Assembly: GCA_020086605.1 (NCBI GenBank)
Contig: JACBWW010000016.1
Coordinates: 13,595,998-13,659,997 of the forward strand
Source: Lanius collurio
Taxonomy: Eukaryota; Chordata; Aves; Passeriformes; Laniidae
DNA length: 64,000 nt
Reading direction: 5' to 3'
Part shown: piece by piece, positions 39,240-51,908 of the stretch
How positions within the stretch are numbered: the first letter of the stretch is position 1
How the letters are laid out: each line of letters starts with the position of its first letter
The notes under the pieces: generated by a model
What the model saw: the letters and a program-made list of their open reading frames with translations, nothing else
Told to the model about the DNA's origin: nothing
Database searches by the model: none
Program-made: the position numbers and the translations under genes

Positions 39240-39720
39240 GTGAATAAAATGCCACCTGAGAGTATAAGACCTCCCTAATTCACAAGTTCACATTCTTTTA
39301 AGAGGTCGCTTAACCTTTAAGTCAACTGCAGCATATTAAAATTAAGCTGTTTTCAGCAGATAACAGATTATTCAGTTGTATTGGAATTTCCAGGTTATGC
39401 AGTTTCATTGGAATGCAACTGTTTAAAATCTTGCCAGACATGAAATTCCAATAGTTAAAAGTGTGTGCAAATGCTGCAAATCATAAGAGGTAAATGTGTT
39501 TTGAATGAGATGCAATCTTTGAAGGGAAATACCTCATCATTGTTTTGACTACTGTAATGCAAATAATCAGCATAATATCTGGAATTAATAATATTATTCC
39601 AGACAGCAAAAGAAATGAGCAGGGATTGCTTTTGTTTTTAATTCACAAATGTAATTTGTGAAAGGTGGCAGACTGACAAGTCTGGGAACCTAACAGCAGA
39701 ACAGCTAATGGAAATTCAAG
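39240..39720. promoter_or_regulatory. candidate conserved noncoding block
   Basis: An AT-rich but low-simplicity block with octamer-like GTAATGCAAATAAT, several TAAT cores and the near-palindrome at 39578-39603. The adjacent minus-strand frame 39705-40028 (107 codons) is mirrored by a plus-strand frame and looks like chance. I infer regulatory potential from motif texture only. Confidence 0.2.
39578..39603. repeat. 26-bp near-palindrome with TAAT cores
   Basis: Arms TCTGGAAT (39578-39585) and ATTCCAGA (39596-39603) are exact reverse complements. The 10-base spacer TAATAATATT is itself nearly symmetric and contains homeodomain-type TAAT words. An octamer-like ATGCAAAT starts about 20 bases to the left. 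Confidence 0.85.
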
Positions 39721-42700
39721 TTCTCTAAATCACTGAATAAATCTTTGTGAAAAATTTCTTTGGCAGGGCAAAAATCCCAGGGTTTGAAGTTTTCCTGCAA
39801 GTTAGAAAGGATTGATAATACTGAGTTTGAGTTGTTCTCAGAAATATTTGGCAAACTTTTTCTTTTGATATGTAAATTTCTGTCTATGAAAAAGTTGTGT
39901 ATTCCAGGCATTGGAGTTATTTTGTTTTCTGAGAAGCTCAATATGATAGAAAAACTTCTATTTCCTTGACTGGTCTTCTGACACCCAAAAGAAGTATTTT
40001 CTATTTTATTTGTTAAAAGTATTGCCACCAGAGTTTAACTAAACTTTCACTCTTGCTAAGTATTTTGTCTTATCTTTATGCCAGTGGAAAGAGTCCTACT
40101 ATCCTCATATATTTGAAGATTAGTTACACGAGTGTATGAATTTTTGTGTAGTTGATTTTTTTAAGTTATATTATTTGTAGTTACTTAAATATTTTCCAAA
40201 ATGAATCTGTATGGTCACATTATCTTACAAGTGAAGTGAAACTCCAGTGCTTTAAAAGAGAAATTAATAACTCTGATGTAAACTCACACAAAGAGATTGA
40301 AACCATCACATATACATTTTCTTTTCATTTTAAAATGTTACTACCAGTAAGTATTAAATTTGAAACTAGTGCTCTTCAAAACATTTTATGATGTCCATTT
40401 CCACAGTGGTTTCCAAACCTGTTTAGTTTGCACTTTGAGCACATTCATGTCAAATACAGTGGTGAATTGTAATGTCAAAAACCTGTCTAATGAGAAGCTG
40501 GGCAGGTAACATTTACAGCAGATATCACAAGATTTTCAGAAAAAAAAAATAAATATATCTATCCTTTGTGAACACCATTTCTTAGTGTGAAAATTTGTGA
40601 TGGAATCCAGAAATAGCTGGAATTATTAAATTTGGACTGTGATGTAATTTTAAATGAAGTATGAAATAATCTTAATACTTTTTTTCTTTCAATACTTTAA
40701 TTGTATCAGAGTTAAAACATCAATTAATGATGGTGACCAACTCTTTTGTGCTGCATTTATTTTAAAAAAAATTATAAAACATAACAATAGAAGTAAAAAT
40801 TTTTCCTCAACTTGAGAATGTTTTGCTCATGTTTTCTGAAAGTTTCTGATTTTTAACTGAAATAAAAACTAAGCTATTGACAATAGCACTAAAAGCCTTA
40901 TTTCTGAATCATTTTTCATTCAGTGTACTTCAGCAATAAATATAAATATCTGTCACCATGTAAGTCTTGTGAGGGAAATCTGACCTTAGATTTAGAACCC
41001 ATAAATTTGGTGTCATTGCTCCCTTCAGACCAAAGTCAAATTTGTGATAATGAACAACATTACACTAATAGAACATTACTTAGTGAACCTGTTAACCTTT
41101 TTTTAAAAAACATATGAATTTATTTTACAAAGAAAGTAAGGATTTTTTTCACTTAAATATTTTTAATACTTAAACACAGCTTTAAATTATTTTGCACTTG
41201 AAAACTGAACAAAGTGGAAGTCCTGGTGTTATTTCAGGGGAAGTAATTAAATTCATTAAAGTTACTGATTAATGACAGCATAGTTATAAAAAAACCCTTT
41301 CCTCAGTAGTGAACATGCACATATAGGACAAACTAGCAGAGATTATGAGATTACTTCTGTGTTAAGAGAATCTTTTTTTTTCAGTTGAGGAAAAAACAGC
41401 TCTGATGACTTGGTGATAACTGAAATAAAATATATGGAGAGGCAAGTAAGTTGTGGGTCTCTTGGATACAAATCTCTCTGCCTCATCATTTGATGATTTT
41501 GCAAAGCAACTGGGGAACTAGAAATCAACAAATTGGCCTCCTTAGTTGTATGTTTCCTTAAGCATACTGCTTCCCAGTGGACTATTTAAAAGAAAACAAC
41601 TAATGTAGAGATTATTCACTAGAAAAAGTACTTAAACCAAGACTCTAACTGCAGTCTTAGACAAGGCAAGTGAGGAGGCTGCTTGCTCCTAGGTGTAAAA
41701 AGGGAGTGAGGAAGAAGGGAAATTTGGAGTTCCCATCAAGTTGGTCCTTACTGGACTGAGCAGAGACAATGCAGTCAAGATCCCTCAGACTTCATGCCTA
41801 AATTAGCATTTTATTTCAGAATCTCAAAACAAATTTACCAGCTGTCTTGACTTTATCAAATTAAATAATCTGGAGGCAAACACTATGCAATATTTTTGCT
41901 CTGAAAATGTGTCCAGTGTCATGTGTCCCTGCCTTGAAAAAGATTTTTTTCCAAATGAATAACATGCATAATTTTTGTTATCTGCTCTGAAAATACACCT
42001 GTGGATAAGATGTGTGTACCATTTTCTGCTTCTGCAGCTCTCTCATCCATTGCAGACACAGCCAAGGTGGATCAAGAGAGCTGAAGGTTCTATCCTATAG
42101 AAAAGGATGCATATAGAGAAGTCAGGAGTTTGTTGTCTGCCTTAGCATAAAACCCAGCTGAAAGGATTGAAAGGTTTGTCAAAGAGCAGTAGTTGCTCAA
42201 AATTAAGAAAAAACCCAACACATTTTCCTTTTTGGAACTGTGTACCTTAGTTCAGTGTGAATTTTGCACACTAGACTATATTTCACTAGCTAGAACCATA
42301 AGCACAGCACTATGTAACATAAAATGTATTATTAACAATAGTTAGATTGCTTACATATATCTTAATAACCTTGAAAAAAAATCTTTACTTCTAAAACAAC
42401 ATAATTGATTTTTCACTTTTCTGTAGATAAATGTTCCTCCAGTCTCAATACATCTCCTATTACAATTCACTTCATATACATCATATATTTTTGTTGCTCT
42501 CCTTTAGTTCAAAATATATTAATTACTCCCAACATATTAACAGGGTTGCTTGCAAAAAGCTCATTTTACTGTCATTATCACACATTACAATTATGTGGAT
42601 CTAGAAAGATTGCAGAATACCTAATCACTTCCAGTTGTACAAAGTGTAATCTTGCAAAACTGCAGCTATGATCTTTGGGAAAGGCTCATGTTTTCCTCAA

Positions 42701-43841
42701 TAGAAAAGATTATCAGATATGAAATAGTGAATCTTGCTATGAAGCTTAGCTGGACTTGAAGGTACAGCTAGGAATGCAGACATCTGGGAATCTGAGGATG
42801 CTTTAGATGAATCTGACACCCCTTTCCTTGGCTCATGTAGTGCCAGACTGTAATTACACTTGACCATAATGCTCTTAAACCTATTTACCTTTCAGAGTAT
42901 CAGTGGGGATGTATAGCATGGACAGTATCTGACAATTATCATTCCATGTGTTGACAGGAAATTGCCATTCAAGATTCTCTGTTTGTTGGTTTCTCTGCCA
43001 CTTATTTTTTAGTGGATCTTGTGAAAACAGATAAAGTGAACATGACTGATTTCAGTTTACACCTTCCTGTCTTTTTTTCAATCATTAAAGCTTATAAAAC
43101 ATTCTCTAATCCTGGATAGGAAAATGCTATAAAGTACAAGGTAAAATACTATGTTTAGCTCAGGTGGGATTTGTGTGCTTGTGCACTTATAGTCCTAATG
43201 TCAGCAGTTCATATCTTCCCTGTGAAGACAACGTTCTAAGGACTTTTGATATGCAGGTGTTTGACATGCAATACACATTCCTGCTTTGGTCAAAGAAGAA
43301 TGTTTCTTCAGTTCCCTCGTTTAGCCTTTACTTTTAAAAGCTTAGGTTAATACAGTATCTCCAGTATCCTTCTAAAGAAAATAAATTATCTGTCTCCAGG
43401 GTAGCCTAATGATCATCTAAAAACTTCTATTCACTTTTCTTTTTGTTTAACTTTTCCTTGTTAAAGAAACTTGTATCCAGGGAGTTTTCAATTGAAACAT
43501 ACAATGTACTTTACAATGTCAGTAAATCCAGAAGAACAATAAAATGTCTAAATATTTTTTATCTGCTCTAATTTGAGGATTAGTTTATATTCTTTCTAAT
43601 GAGGCAGAAGCTACTAGAAGCCACTGCAAGCCCTGGTTTCCAGGGTTTTTTGATTTTCAAGGAAGCAGAGATTACATGTCCCTTTGTTTCTACCCTTAGA
43701 AATTCCTGTTCTACTACAGGGATCCCCAACAACGTTTCCTGAATCTTCTGCAGTTGGAATATCTTGCCCAAGGATATCACATTTGCCACTGTGTTCTCCT
43801 TTAAACCTCAGCATTGCCTAGCCCAGGTCTGTCTGCACCAC

Positions 43842-43863
43842 AAGATTGGAGCTCTCCAATCTT
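43842..43863. repeat. 22-bp near-perfect palindrome
   Basis: AAGATTGGAG at 43842-43851 and its exact reverse complement CTCCAATCTT at 43854-43863 flank a CT spacer. The ATTGG/CCAAT words on each arm match the NF-Y-type CCAAT core on both strands. It is not AT-simple, so chance is less likely than for the other palindromes. Confidence 0.9.
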
Positions 43864-44349
43864 ACAGCAAAACATCTTCATTTACTTCTTTATAACACAA
43901 TTTTACACAATTGCCTTGAGTTTGGCTTTTTCCTTATTTTGGTTGTGGGGTTTTGTGAGTTTTGCTTTGGTTTCTTTTAGTAGGAAATTAACCCATTAAA
44001 AATCTAAATCTCATAAACTAAGATTGGCCTATCCTGCTGTGCTTTATTTCCAAGAATTTCTACCATGGTATACAGCCAGGATACATTTGTTTTTCCACAG
44101 ACAGGTGGGAAGCCTTAGTATAGTAGCTGAGACACCACAGAAAATGATGATCTTTAAATACCAACAAAGTGGATTTATGCTGTGATATTTAGTTATGTTG
44201 TACTAATATAGGCTATAGTAGTAGTTCTCCTTGTGACTTTAATCTTCAGAAGGAGACACCAGAGTTAAAGCAGAAAATTGCTTAGAGGGGTGGCCCAAGA
44301 AATACCAACAATTTTGAGCACATGGAGTAGGGTTAACAGCTTTCCTCCC

Positions 44350-44376
44350 TTTTTTTTTCCTTTTTTTTTTTTTTTT
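44350..44376. repeat. poly(T) tract with CC interruption
   Basis: Two T runs separated by CC. No associated retrocopy recognised. Confidence 0.88.
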
Positions 44377-45688
44377 AAGTCTAACTGTCCATTGATTACC
44401 TTAAAGGTTATGGGGATTACATATGCATGAAATATTGGGAGTGAAATTATGGATAGTGAAGATATTTGGGGAAGTCAGAGGAGTAGCTGCCCATCTCAAG
44501 GACATTCATTTTCTGAAGGATATGAGTGCCAGTATAGCTTACAGTTATTTTTCTCAAAATACTTGAGGCATAAAAATTCTCATGTCAGTTTTCATAAAAT
44601 ACAAACAAATAGTTAAATAGATAAATAGGGCTATTGTCATATGAGTAACAGTTCCAAATACTTGGGGTTATGCATTACAATAACAATGCCAGGTGACCCA
44701 AAGATGCAACCTCTCATGCTGAGAAATGAAATGAAGTGGTGATCACTAAAAATGAGTGAACTGGGTTTTTTGGGAGGAGGAGAAAGTACTTTGGAAGTCA
44801 AAAACCAGCACAACTTAAGATCATATAGTATTTCTCTCTTAGACAAATTAAGACTATTTCCTAAGGACCATTTATAGTTTTCTCAGTAGGATCTAAAATG
44901 CAGTAACTTTTCTTAGCATAAAACATAATGTTAGAAATTATTCAGTAAAAGAAAATGTTTGTACCCAAATACTACCAAAAGGGCCTCAGCCAGCATTCCT
45001 TTCAGTTGAAACTTTTTCAAATCCTCCTGGTGCTGCATATTTCAGGTTTGTGATACAGCTACCTACTATGTTTTTCAGCAAAAGAAGGAAGTTGAAACCT
45101 TTTCAGATTCTATATTCACAAAAGGTTTAATATATTACTGTAATGTCACTGACCAAACCCAAAATAGTTCTTTATAGGCCTTTTTTGTTTCTTCCTCATC
45201 TGGAAACATTTAACTTCCCCAAGTGCAAAAATTTCTAAGTCACATTTGCTTGAGTTCACACTGCTATAACATATAAAATCAACAATGGGTGGAAATCATT
45301 GCTCTGCAAACTTCCTGCTGGTCAGACTGTCATTAGCTAACCTCAAACATGTTTACTCTTTTCTCTGCACTTAGATGGTTCCTGAATTAAAATATACTAG
45401 TCAAACTACTACATAATCAGTAAACTCCTGATGGTGAGGAGCCCTCCTAGACCACTAAAAGCAAACAAACATCACATACATCGAAGTCAAAGCATTCCTC
45501 TGGTTATCTTAGCTGTAAGAACATCTGCCAAAGTAAACCAATAACAACCTGAAAACATCAGGCACTACGAACACAAAAAAAAGTAGAAGAGCTCCCACTC
45601 CACCCCTGCCAACAGCTTAATAGTTGGAAGTTAGAGTAGGTGGCTTCTGTGGACCCAAGTTCATTACCCTGCTTGTTTCAGTCTGACA

Positions 45689-45752
45689 AAGGGATTCAAG
45701 TCCAGTTTGTCACCCTCCTGAGAGCCTGCTGTAACCATTAGGCAATAGCACA
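45689..45752 (-). mobile_element. tRNA-like unit 1 of a tandem tRNA-derived SINE
   Basis: On the minus strand the unit reads CTATTGCCTAATGGTTAC (A-box-like) and, 27 bases on, GGACTTGAATCCC (B-box-like, compare GGTTCGAATCC). Box order and spacing fit an RNA polymerase III internal promoter of tRNA type. No intact cloverleaf is obvious, so this is a SINE head rather than a tRNA gene. A similar unit in the same orientation follows at 45819-45882. Confidence 0.55.
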
Positions 45753-45818
45753 TACCAAGGTAAATCTTTCAATCCCTCCAGCTGACATTATTCCATTTGG
45801 TATAAATAATTAAATGAA

Positions 45819-45882
45819 GGAGGACTTGAATTTGACTTTCCCACATGATTGCTCTAACCACCAGGCTATAGAGTCAATCTCT
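45819..45882 (-). mobile_element. tRNA-like unit 2 of a tandem tRNA-derived SINE
   Basis: The minus strand reads CTATAGCCTGGTGGTTAGAGC (positions 45851-45871), a good A box with its following GTTAGAGC, and then AAATTCAAGTCCT as B box. This closely resembles heads of old tRNA-derived SINEs seen in turtles, crocodilians and birds (GCCTGGTGGTTAGAGCA type). The two units lie about 130 bases apart in the same orientation, suggesting a dimeric SINE or two insertions. Confidence 0.65.
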
Positions 45883-47324
45883 CTTCCTTTTTTTTTTTCA
45901 CCCAGCTTAATTAAAATTTAATTGTTTACACAGAGTGAAACAGTTTTAATAGGAGAGAAATTCTAAGAGGCAGAATTCCCAGTGAGGCAATACCTGGGAG
46001 ATTTTACTGAGAAATGGGAGGTCTAACACCACCTCCTAGTTTCAAATCAAGGAATAAAAACTGCCTTGTGGGGTACACAAGAGTCCCTTCTTTGGAAAAT
46101 GAAGCATTACCCCTCAATGTTCATTGTGTTTTTGTGAGAAATGAATGGCGTGGCTCAGACACCAAACTGTAGGACATGGCCTTCAATCTCAATCCTAACT
46201 GGAGTAAAGGGGAGTGCAAACTCATGGTGAGGCATCATATCTATTGTCAGAACTTCCTATCACTAATTCTCTGGTTTGCTGTTCAGCTCTTTGCCTTCTG
46301 CATGCCTTATCTTCAGGCACAGAATGCAGGACATGCTCCTAAAGCATGCAGACACCTAAGGCAGGGTGCCTGACTCTGCGAGGTGGGGTGATGCTTGTGA
46401 GGCACAGAACCAGGGCAGACACAACCATTTCTGATTTGTAAATGCATCTTCAATAAATTTACACTGAAAAATCCTTTCAATTTTCATTTCTCAAAGCGTT
46501 CCTCAAATTAGGTTTGAATCCTGGGGCAGAGGGCAATACCAGTGGGAGTAAAACTGTTTCATGTGATATTTTCCAATTTAGATTGATTGTTCTGTGGGAC
46601 TCTTTAGTAGAGCTGCTACTGTTAGCTGTTCAAGAGTGGCTGTTTTTGAGATATGGAAAACAAACCCCTGAAAGCTTGCAAACACTTTGTTGTTTGCCCC
46701 TTAGGCGCATCTGGCAGAGAGACTGCTGCTGCTGACACGAACTCTCAGGTCTGATCTCACTGCTCCCAGGATGAAACAGTTAGGTAAATCTGATGCGAGG
46801 GATCAGGAGTCAGCTTGAAGCACAAGGAGAAATTGTCTTCTTTTTTGTGAAATATTTCTATGAAGTGAGACCAGAAAAGTAACCTCACAGGGATTGGATG
46901 GTATTTTTTTACAGTAGGGAGCAGTGAGCTGTCTTTCCCCCTCCTACCACTTTTATCCTTTCTTTTTTCTCTTTGACAAGGTCTGTAAATATGTCAACTA
47001 ATCTCAGAAAATAGCACACAGAAGACTCATTCAAATAGGTCAGAAGGTCCACACAACAGTTTTCTGTTAATATTATTCACATGCTTCATTTTCTTCAAGC
47101 TATTTCCTAAATCCTCCTTTGAATGTTCTCTTTTCTCATTCTTTCTCTAAGCCAAAAGGTACACAATAACTCAGGTATTTAAAATAAAATAAAAAAATGC
47201 ATGGCATCTTTTGCATGATTTGGAAAGGCTGTTGGCCTATGAAGTGTAATAGAGTGAGTGCTGGAAAAAAACAAAGAGACCAACGCCCAAGCAAACAAAC
47301 AAAAACCCCAAACCCCAAAAGGGT

Positions 47325-47358
47325 TAATCTAATTTATCTAATCTAATCTTAATCTAAC
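47325..47358. repeat. imperfect TCTAA-type tandem repeat
   Basis: Repeated ATCTAAT/AATCTAA words over about 34 bases. Confidence 0.7.
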
Positions 47359-49024
47359 TGATTCTTTTTCTTTAGTTCAAGTCTGGCCATCAATTAGTTC
47401 ACAGGAGGACATGTTCTGTACAAAATCCTAATCCAGCCATTTTAGGAAGCTTTAGCTTCCCCCTGCATGTGACCTTAGTCCAGTTGCACGAATTCTTCCT
47501 CCAATATTCATATATTTTTGAGCCTACCAAAGTAAAACCTCAAACCACATCACGAACCCAACCTAAGAGAATATAAATTCTGTATGAAGATTTCTTGCTC
47601 AATCCTTTCAGGCTTACTGTTCTGAAAGAGACCAATCTACTTTTCACATAATTCCAGCAGACTGTATGGCAATTGACTGCTGTTATATTCTTGTGAAGCT
47701 TCCTCTAAACTCGGATCACTCTAATCTTGTCCAATAAATCAATCCTCATTTCAGGTGTTTTGAGGTCATAACCTCAAAATTGGCCTCAATTTATTCTGTC
47801 ATTTCATCCAAAAATCCTGACCAGAATTGCCTTACTCAAGTTTTTGACTCTCACAGACAAGATATTGAAGAATAATTTTGAGTTATTCCAAATCTATGGA
47901 AGCTGTGTATGAATAATTTGCTGACAGGTCATCTTTTTGCAGATTCCCCCACCTGGTAAAAATCAGTCAATTAATTCCAGTTCCAAAGAAGCTTTCTGGG
48001 AATTTAGGGAGAAGAGGGCTCACATTTTCTTCCCTACCAAGATCCCAATGACTCACTATACTTTGCTTTTGCTGTCTAAAAACTCATTCTTAAGAAGAGA
48101 ACTAGGCCTCCAGTGAAGCAGAAAGATGCATTTCTTGACATGTCTATTGACACAAAAACTGGAGGAAGGTGCTTGCATATCTTGCAGATTTTCCAGATTT
48201 AGCTGAAGGTTTTCTGCACAAGTTTGTTTCACCTCACCTACTTTATTTTCCCTACAAAAGAGAGGGCTTTAGGAACAACAGATCAAAATCTATACGATAT
48301 ACTTCTTGTATCTCTTGTCCTAAATACTATCTTATTTTTGTCTCCCTTTTAAAATGGTGGGTTAGATGGCAGAACTTAGAGATGCCTCCGCACGTTTTCA
48401 GCACTTTCCGTGAATACCTCAGAGCTGCTGGCACAATAGAGGGCTGCTGGTGGTAAGCCTGAAATAAAGCCATTGCTAGAGTAGATGTTTAAAATGTTTT
48501 GAGAAAGACTCTCCTGTCCCTTTCCAAGCTCCACCTCTCCACAGGAATGAATGATAGGGATCTCAACTCCTTGGTTTAATTGCTGACCTAATCTTTTCTA
48601 CATTTACCTCAACGATATGAACTGTTACAACCATCACAAGTAAGGCTAATTTTTTTCTGCACAGCTTATCTTACATTGCCTATCAGATCTTTCCTGATAG
48701 GTTGCATACAGCAATTACTGCATAGAATTGCAGAAACATTGTATGGAAACATTTATTAAATCTAAGAAACGTCATCAAATTTAGAAAAAGGAAAGCATAA
48801 ACCTTAGGGTTCCTGAACCAAAATAAGCGTGAAATTTTGATTGGAAGAAAGAGGAACAACATTGAGTTGGTATGAAAAAAAAGGTCAATAACTCCAGCAA
48901 TCCTCCACCAGCACAGAGGAAACAAAAAGTAATTCACTTCACAGGGCTTTTTCCCTCTCACACTTTCCTGTATCTTCCTCTTCTCACCTCAGCCCTCAAA
49001 TCAATCTCTTCCCTTTCAGCACTC

Positions 49025-49043
49025 TACACACACACACACATAC
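49025..49043. repeat. (CA)n microsatellite
   Basis: Short CA array beginning after CACTCTA. Confidence 0.85.
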
Positions 49044-49792
49044 ACTATACATTCCTTCAGGGCAGTGCACAATTCCCTTACCTGTTTTGACAAGAAATGC
49101 ACATTGAGTCACATGCCAGAGGCCATGGTTACACAAAAGTCACAGGTCAATAAAGATCACTTACGTTTCCTATGAGCTTTTTCATCCTCTTTTTTTTCCC
49201 TCTGGGAGCCAGGGCCTCAGAAAGGAAAGAAAGAAATGTCAAGGGCCCCTTTGCCAAGTGCTTTAAAAAAAATCCCCCAAACCCACCACTGGATACCACC
49301 CCCCCCAACCTCTTGTTACCTTGCCTTAAGGAAAGTGACCTTTTTTGCTTGGCCTCCCTCACCTTGAAGGAGTTCTTCATCCCTTCAAGAAGTTGGTCAC
49401 TGACTTAAGTCTCTCCCTTGGTAATGTACAAGAAAGAAGAAGAGATTAGTCAGTATTCTTTTAAAACTCTCTTTTACAAGGAAGCCAATAAAATGATCTA
49501 CATTGTATCACAGTTCAACATATCTGACATCTGTTCTGTAATAAAATTCACTTCATACATATGCTTCTTCAAGCTCATACATATGCTCCCCACAAGCATC
49601 CCCCAGCTGCTCTTCTGAGACATTTTGGTAACACATCTATAGCATTATGCTAGAAGTATTTAAGTAGATATTCTACCTTTTCTCTGTAATATAGAATCTA
49701 CTTTCAGCAATTCCACTTGGTAAAGGTGGTACCACAAACTACTCTATGGCTGCTTGGATATTGCCATAAGTTCCTCATTTTCTCCAGGAAAA

Positions 49793-49816
49793 TTCATTGT
49801 TCTGTTCATTGTTCTG
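49793..49816. repeat. 12-bp tandem duplication
   Basis: TTCATTGTTCTG occurs twice in direct succession. Confidence 0.9.
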
Positions 49817-51908
49817 TTTTAGTCTTGGTCTCCGCAAACCTAGAAGTAATCATGTTCCATTCAGGCAAATTCTTGTGATAAATGGAATTATTGCTCAATA
49901 AAAGGAGTATATGATTCACTGAATCTTTAATAGAATAAAACACTAAAAAAAAAAATGGGTCAAAACCTATAATTTTGCTGAGCCTTTAACCATAAGGGTT
50001 ATACAGTCTGAATACCAGATATCAGTAATTCAAATCATCAGCAAATGCAAGCAACCCAGTATCTAACCTAATATTCATTCTGTGAACACGAAAGGTTCAT
50101 CTCCATTATCATGTTGATCTGGATCAGCAGTAAATTTCTGAAACACCCTTTCCAAGTTTTCCAGCTGTGATGTAATTTCCTCTTCATCAGGCATTTCAGA
50201 GCACATGACCTTGATTTATTCAGGTGATGCCCTAGGATTCAGCTTTTATATTTTTCAGGTCCTGTACTGCTTTAGTGCATAACTTTAAAAGTCCACATAG
50301 CCTGTTAGCTACTGTTTCCCATTCTGGTTAGACACAACAAATCCTGTCTAGGCCTGGACTCAGGGACACCTTGTTGTCCCAGGCCCAGAAATATGTAAAC
50401 TAAGCCTCTGAAAGGGATGAAAAAACTGGGCAAATGACTTCATTACCTGAAATTGTAATTGGAGAATTAACCTTGATATGCAAAGGGACCAAACTTATAG
50501 AAGCATGAGAAATTTGTGAGCCAACGTCCCTCTTGGGTGCAGCCCCTCAGAGGCTTTTGACTGCTCAGGGTGTACTTTTGAAGATCCTTCAATAAATACA
50601 TGCTTAATTCTCCTAATCTTGTCCAGCTTCTGTTTCCAGGTAGCCATTCCAATGCATCACTTGAAGAAGAAACTGCACCAGAAGATGCACTGCAGGGATA
50701 TCCCCAATGCACTCCAGCTGCAAATGAACATGGAAGCAGCCAGATGTAAAGACACTCAAGTATATACAGTGTAAAGTCCCATCTATTATATGGTAGTTTT
50801 ATATAATTTTGGAAGGCATATAAGGTGCTCAACATAAAAAATATCACAGAAGTACCTAATTATCACACATAAAAATTTTTGGTGAATAAAGATAGCTAGG
50901 ACCAGCACAGACTGCTTATTTCTCCTCACACTGAACTCTCAACTTGTCATAAGCCAACTAAAGGTTAACTTGAATGCTTCACAACCTACCACAACATAAA
51001 ACACTTAACATGGCTGCCACATAAAAGGATTTTCTGGGAGTTCTACGGTGATATCTTAGATCAGACTTTCTATATCCCTGAGAACAGAAATATGTGGCAC
51101 AATCATGCCACACCTATTAGCATGCATGTCTTTAGTAGCTGCCAAGTTTCCAAGGCAATTTACAAGAATTTAATTTTTCTAGTATTGAAATGGAGACATA
51201 GTTGATGTAAAAAAATTGTCTGAGCCTAGAAAAGTAGTCTTCTCCTGTTGAGGATATGAACAAGGTGAAGACAAAGAAATCTGTGATACTCCCCAATAGC
51301 TCTTGACAGGTTCAGGAGTGCTGGCAGGCAATAGGAGCCTGAGGAGACACTGCTGGGAAGCCTGCTGAAGCATTCATCCAGAGAAAAATAATTTCTTCCA
51401 GGAGAAAAACTCTCTTATTTTGAGACTATATTCTTTTGTCACTCCAGTATGTGATCTGATAATGCAACTAAATTTATGGACAATATAGAAGATATTTACA
51501 AAGAAGTATACAAAGTTAAAGAGGACATGAAACTGATATCCAGCAAACTTGTATACCAAATCAGAATTAAACAAGTTCCAGCAAGTCAGAACATGTGTCT
51601 TGAACACACTGGTTATTTTTTTCATATTGACCCAGGACAATTTCTTAAGAGAAAAAGGCTATTTTTAGCTAAAGCAGTGGTAATTACATTTTGGAATGAT
51701 GACTTGGCTTACAGGCCCAATGATGGTATTGTATTTGGTAGACTATCCCCTAAATACTGAAATGCTTTGCTATCCTATGTCTATTAACTGCATTTCAAAG
51801 TTCCTGAGATAACTGAAGTCTTGAATATACAGAAGGCAGACTATCTCAGCCCTATTACTGACACCAAGACTTGAGAAAAAAAAAATTAAAAACAATAATA
51901 AAAAAAAA

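Larger units (their letters stand above)
39721..45688. other. gene-free stretch
   Basis: AT-rich with no gene recognised. A sequence resembling one hAT transposon end (CAGTGGTTTCCAAACCTG) occurs near 40405 without a visible partner. The region holds the palindrome at 43842-43863 and the T-rich run at 44350-44376. Frames are under 90 codons apart from the start of the 107-codon frame noted at the left edge. Confidence 0.55.
45883..51908. other. gene-free stretch
   Basis: No gene recognised. Small tandem features are a TCTAA/TTAATCTAA-type repeat at 47325-47358, a CA repeat at 49025-49043, a C-rich run near 49298-49305 and a 12-bp tandem duplication at 49793-49816. The minus-strand frame 50467-50847 (126 codons) lies in a mixed-composition patch and resembles no family I know. 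Confidence 0.55.

Noticed and set aside
39705..40028. 107-codon minus-strand frame
   Set aside because: Asn/Ser/Phe/Lys-rich translation expected from AT-rich DNA, with a 69-codon frame open on the other strand.
40405..40425. hAT transposon-like terminal sequence CAGTGGTTTCCAAACC
   Set aside because: No matching inverted end and no 8-bp target duplication found nearby, so one end-like word is not enough.
46141..46215. Third tRNA-like unit on the plus strand (GGCGTGGCTCAG and TCAATCTCAATCC)
   Set aside because: Box matches are poor and no SINE body follows. Not distinguishable from chance.
50467..50847. 126-codon minus-strand frame
   Set aside because: Trp/Ser/Tyr-rich translation without a recognisable motif. 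No transposon protein signature was found despite a search by eye for LINE and retroelement motifs.
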